A stretch of DNA of 32,907 nucleotides from Alphaproteobacteria bacterium (GTDB taxonomy: Bacteria > Pseudomonadota > Alphaproteobacteria > CAAHEQ01 > UBA3637). Under the pieces are notes generated by a model. It did no database searches. It saw only the letters and a program-made list of their open reading frames with translations, and was not told the DNA's origin. The stretch lies in contig JAFXIF010000005.1 in the NCBI GenBank assembly GCA_017533325.1, positions 1-32,907 on the forward strand, written 5' to 3'. Position numbers and translations under genes: made by a program. Below, one piece after another: positions 31,223 through 32,907 of this stretch (position 1 is the first letter of the stretch; every line of letters begins with the position of its first letter).

Positions 31223-31789
31223 ATGAAAAAAAATATCTCAAAAAGTTTAATTATGGCACCCATGCCCGTGTTGATTATTGCAACTTATGATGAAAATGGT
31301 GTGCCGAATGCCATGAATGCCGCGTGGGGTATGCAATGCGATAGAGATGCGATAACAATTTCTCTTGGAAACCATAAAACGACTGAAAATTTGAAAATTA
31401 AAAAGGCTTTTACCGTCTCATTTGCAACAAAAGAAACGGTGATTGAATCTGATTATTTTGGAATTGAAACGGGTGCAAATGTGAATAAAATCGAAAAGGC
31501 CGGATTTCATGCGGTTAAATCCGAATTTGTGGATGCACCTGTTATTCAAGAGTATCCTGTAACAATTGAATGCGAAGTAATTGAACTGGCCGATGATGAA
31601 GGGGATTATCGTTTAACCGGTAGGGTTAAAAATGTTTTAGCTGATGAAACAGTTTTGAATGAAAAGGGGAATGTTGATTTATCTAAATTACATTTGATTT
31701 GCTATGATAGCTCTGAACATGTTTACAGAGAAGTTGCTTTAGTTGTCGGTCAAGCATTTCATGATGGTTTGCAAATTAAAAGACGGTAA
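31223..31789 (+). CDS. Flavin reductase-like (flavoredoxin) FMN-binding protein
   Basis: This 188-residue protein has the split-barrel FMN-binding fold of the flavin reductase-like family: MAPMPVLIIATYDENGVPNA, NAAWGMQCDRDAITISLG, KTTENLKIKKAFTVSFATKE and FGIETGANVNKIEKAGF. The GNHKTTENL and VNKIEKAGF patterns are close to flavoredoxin-type proteins. Such proteins bind FMN and pass electrons from NAD(P)H or a partner; the partner here is unknown. AGGAGGG lies just upstream of ATG 31223, which decides the start over an earlier in-frame ATG at 31154 that lies inside the terminator. The next gene starts 17 bases later. Confidence 0.88.
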   Translation: MKKNISKSLIMAPMPVLIIATYDENGVPNAMNAAWGMQCDRDAITISLGNHKTTENLKIKKAFTVSFATKETVIESDYFGIETGANVNKIEKAGFHAVKSEFVDAPVIQEYPVTIECEVIELADDEGDYRLTGRVKNVLADETVLNEKGNVDLSKLHLICYDSSEHVYREVALVVGQAFHDGLQIKRR

Positions 31790-31806
31790 GAATAGAAGGA
31801 GGTTTT

Positions 31807-32259
31807 ATGCAAAAGATATTTTATTATCCGTTTAAAAAAATTGATGTTTGTTTGCTTTGTTGGGTTGCAGAACTTGTTTTTATTTTATATACAAAATTAT
31901 GTTCTCCGTTAATTTTAACTTTATTTTTCTTAACCGGTGCGGTGTGGGGATATAAAACGCTTGTGAAACATTTAGCTGTTGAAATAACGGATGATTATGT
32001 GAAAATTGATAGATCTGAGCCGCTTTATTTTAAAGATATCAAAGGAGCTGAGATAAAAGAAGTTCGTTTGTGTGGTAAGGATAAAAAAATTCTGTCATTG
32101 ATTCCTAAAAAGAATATTAAATATAACTATTCCTATCTTCAAAAAAATAATGGGGATTTTGGACCGTTTCCGATACCGCTCTATGGGATTTTAACGAAAC
32201 AAGATGAAGAGGAAATTGTTTCATTAATAGGGCAAAAAATAAAAATTAAAAAGAAATAA
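31807..32259 (+). CDS. Small membrane protein, bacterial PH-like
   Basis: This 150-residue protein has two N-terminal hydrophobic helices (about residues 12-50: VCLLCWVAELVFILYTKLCS, then PLILTLFFLTGAVWGYK). A cytoplasmic domain of strands follows (VEITDDYVKIDRSEPLYFKD, then IKGAEIKEVRLCGKDKKILS). The arrangement of two helices plus a DxVxIDRxxPLxFKDIxxAEI pattern resembles small bacterial PH-domain membrane proteins, but no family is certain. AAGGAGG with ideal spacing precedes the ATG. It is probably co-transcribed with the flavin reductase-like gene. No terminator is seen before the convergent gene. Confidence 0.75.
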   Translation: MQKIFYYPFKKIDVCLLCWVAELVFILYTKLCSPLILTLFFLTGAVWGYKTLVKHLAVEITDDYVKIDRSEPLYFKDIKGAEIKEVRLCGKDKKILSLIPKKNIKYNYSYLQKNNGDFGPFPIPLYGILTKQDEEEIVSLIGQKIKIKKK

Positions 32260-32264
32260 TTTTT

Positions 32265-32789
32265 TTATTCTCGAACATGTTGAGTTGAGGGAAGGGGATG
32301 AGAGCTTTTTGTTTTAAGCTCAGGTTTTGCTTTTTCAGGATGGTTAGATGGATTGCTGTCAATCATGGCAAGTCCGGCAAGTAAGGCTAAAATGGTAACC
32401 ACGACAATGGGAAGGGTTATTTTTTCAATTTTATCTTCTTTTTGTTGAATAAAATAGGAAAAAGCAAACATTCTTTTTTGATCTTCAGAAGAGTTTTTAA
32501 GGTTAAACTCAAGATGAAGAATTTTTTCCGGATCTTTATATTGATAAGAATGTTCAATTCCCGTTTTTTCGGCCAGTGATTGGAGATAATTTAAATTTTT
32601 TGTGTTTAGACAGGAAAAAACAACTTTGTCTTCAGAAATAAAACTTGGACTATTTTGAGTTAAAATATCATTAAAGGATTGAAGAGAAATTTGATCAAAA
32701 TCTTTTTTAAATCTGAGCGCCATTATTTTGTTTATGCGATTGATTTCTTCTAATTCAGATTTGCTGAAAATATAATTTACCTGCTTCAT
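32265..32789 (-). CDS. Unknown C-terminally membrane-anchored protein
   Basis: This 174-residue protein has a charged, helical N-terminal domain of about 120 residues (FSKSELEEINRINKIMALRF, later NTKNLNYLQSLAEKTGIEHS). One membrane helix near the C terminus (about residues 126-143, TLPIVVVTILALLAGLAMID) follows. A short Pro/Lys/Ser-rich tail ends the chain. There is no signal peptide, so a tail-anchored topology with the N-terminal domain in the cytoplasm is likely. AAGGAG lies about nine bases before the ATG. It has its own promoter at 32811-32839. The family is not recognised. Confidence 0.75.
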   Translation of the reverse strand: MKQVNYIFSKSELEEINRINKIMALRFKKDFDQISLQSFNDILTQNSPSFISEDKVVFSCLNTKNLNYLQSLAEKTGIEHSYQYKDPEKILHLEFNLKNSSEDQKRMFAFSYFIQQKEDKIEKITLPIVVVTILALLAGLAMIDSNPSNHPEKAKPELKTKSSHPLPSTQHVRE

Positions 32790-32810
32790 CTTGCTCTTCT
32801 CCTTGCGTTG

Positions 32811-32839
32811 TTTATATGAAAAATAAAAAGCTTCGTCAA
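32811..32839 (-). promoter_or_regulatory. Promoter of gene 32265-32789
   Basis: On the minus strand, TTGACG (32839-32834), 17 bp, TATAAA (32816-32811). The remaining bases to the window end are AT-rich and show no gene. Confidence 0.75.
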
Positions 32840-32907
32840 GCGTAATTTTAAACAGAAGATGCCCTATTTAAATTGGATAATTTATAATAGCTGTTTTTAG
32901 CATAAAA

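Noticed and set aside
32883-32888. TATAAT near the window end as a plus-strand promoter
   Set aside because: No acceptable -35 box at 16-18 bp, and no gene is visible before the window ends.
1-32907. CRISPR array, prophage or insertion sequence
   Set aside because: No regularly spaced direct repeats, transposase, integrase or phage structural genes were seen on either strand.

Overview
The window is a stretch of low-GC (roughly one third G+C by eye) bacterial chromosome, most likely from an alphaproteobacterium. The evidence is a DksA protein that keeps only one of the usual zinc cysteines, a dksA-maf-RNase E/G-yacG cluster, an rpmH-rnpA-yidD-yidC-engB cluster, and alphaproteobacterial-looking MnmG, YidC and Ffh. 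A host-associated (perhaps gut) lifestyle is an inference from low GC and from ABO-type glycosyltransferases. No phage, transposase, integrase or CRISPR array was seen. Promoters are very uniform: TTGACA-like and TATAAT-like boxes separated by 17 bp in front of most transcription units. Rho-independent hairpins end many of them.

Layout. 1-1436: two adjacent genes of unknown function that look like distant relatives, the first cut by the window edge. 1461-6055: rpmH, rnpA, yidD, yidC, engB and mnmE (ribosome, RNase P, membrane insertion, tRNA modification); mnmE carries an in-frame TAA. 6082-9487: an ankyrin protein, mnmG, then an 87-residue unknown with a stand-alone LuxR-type HTH protein. 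9627-12697: an exported 24-residue-repeat MORN_2 protein, an outer-membrane-barrel-like protein and MscL. 12759-16184: a nitroreductase-like gene, tRNA-Glu, tRNA-Phe and the minus-strand dksA-maf-RNase E/G-yacG operon. 16260-20092: a Cys-rich Sel1-like exported protein, a lipoprotein-like protein, slyX with a glycosyltransferase, and rpmI-rplT. 20226-25012: a large fused glycosyltransferase, ffh, and an FGEYPQ-motif protein. 25080-28657: a methyltransferase, infC (probable ATT start), a divergent ScsB/DsbD-like protein and rnhA. 28744-32907: a second GT6 glycosyltransferase and several small or unknown genes, including a flavin reductase-like protein.

The most notable system is a set of three glycosyltransferase family 6 (histo-blood-group ABO-like) domains in two genes. 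20288-22204 encodes two complete copies fused in tandem; 28807-29895 encodes a third. Each copy follows a conserved module of about 75 residues, each protein has an N-terminal membrane anchor, and the metal-binding DXD site reads DME, DAN or NGT in the three copies. With the GT2-like enzyme at 18327-19133, this suggests a scattered surface-glycan modification capacity.

Other points worth attention are the mnmE nonsense codon beside an intact mnmG, the ATT start of infC, the ScsB-like protein with unusual membrane cysteines, a promoter-attenuator leader before the ankyrin gene, and a compositionally odd stretch after tRNA-Glu.
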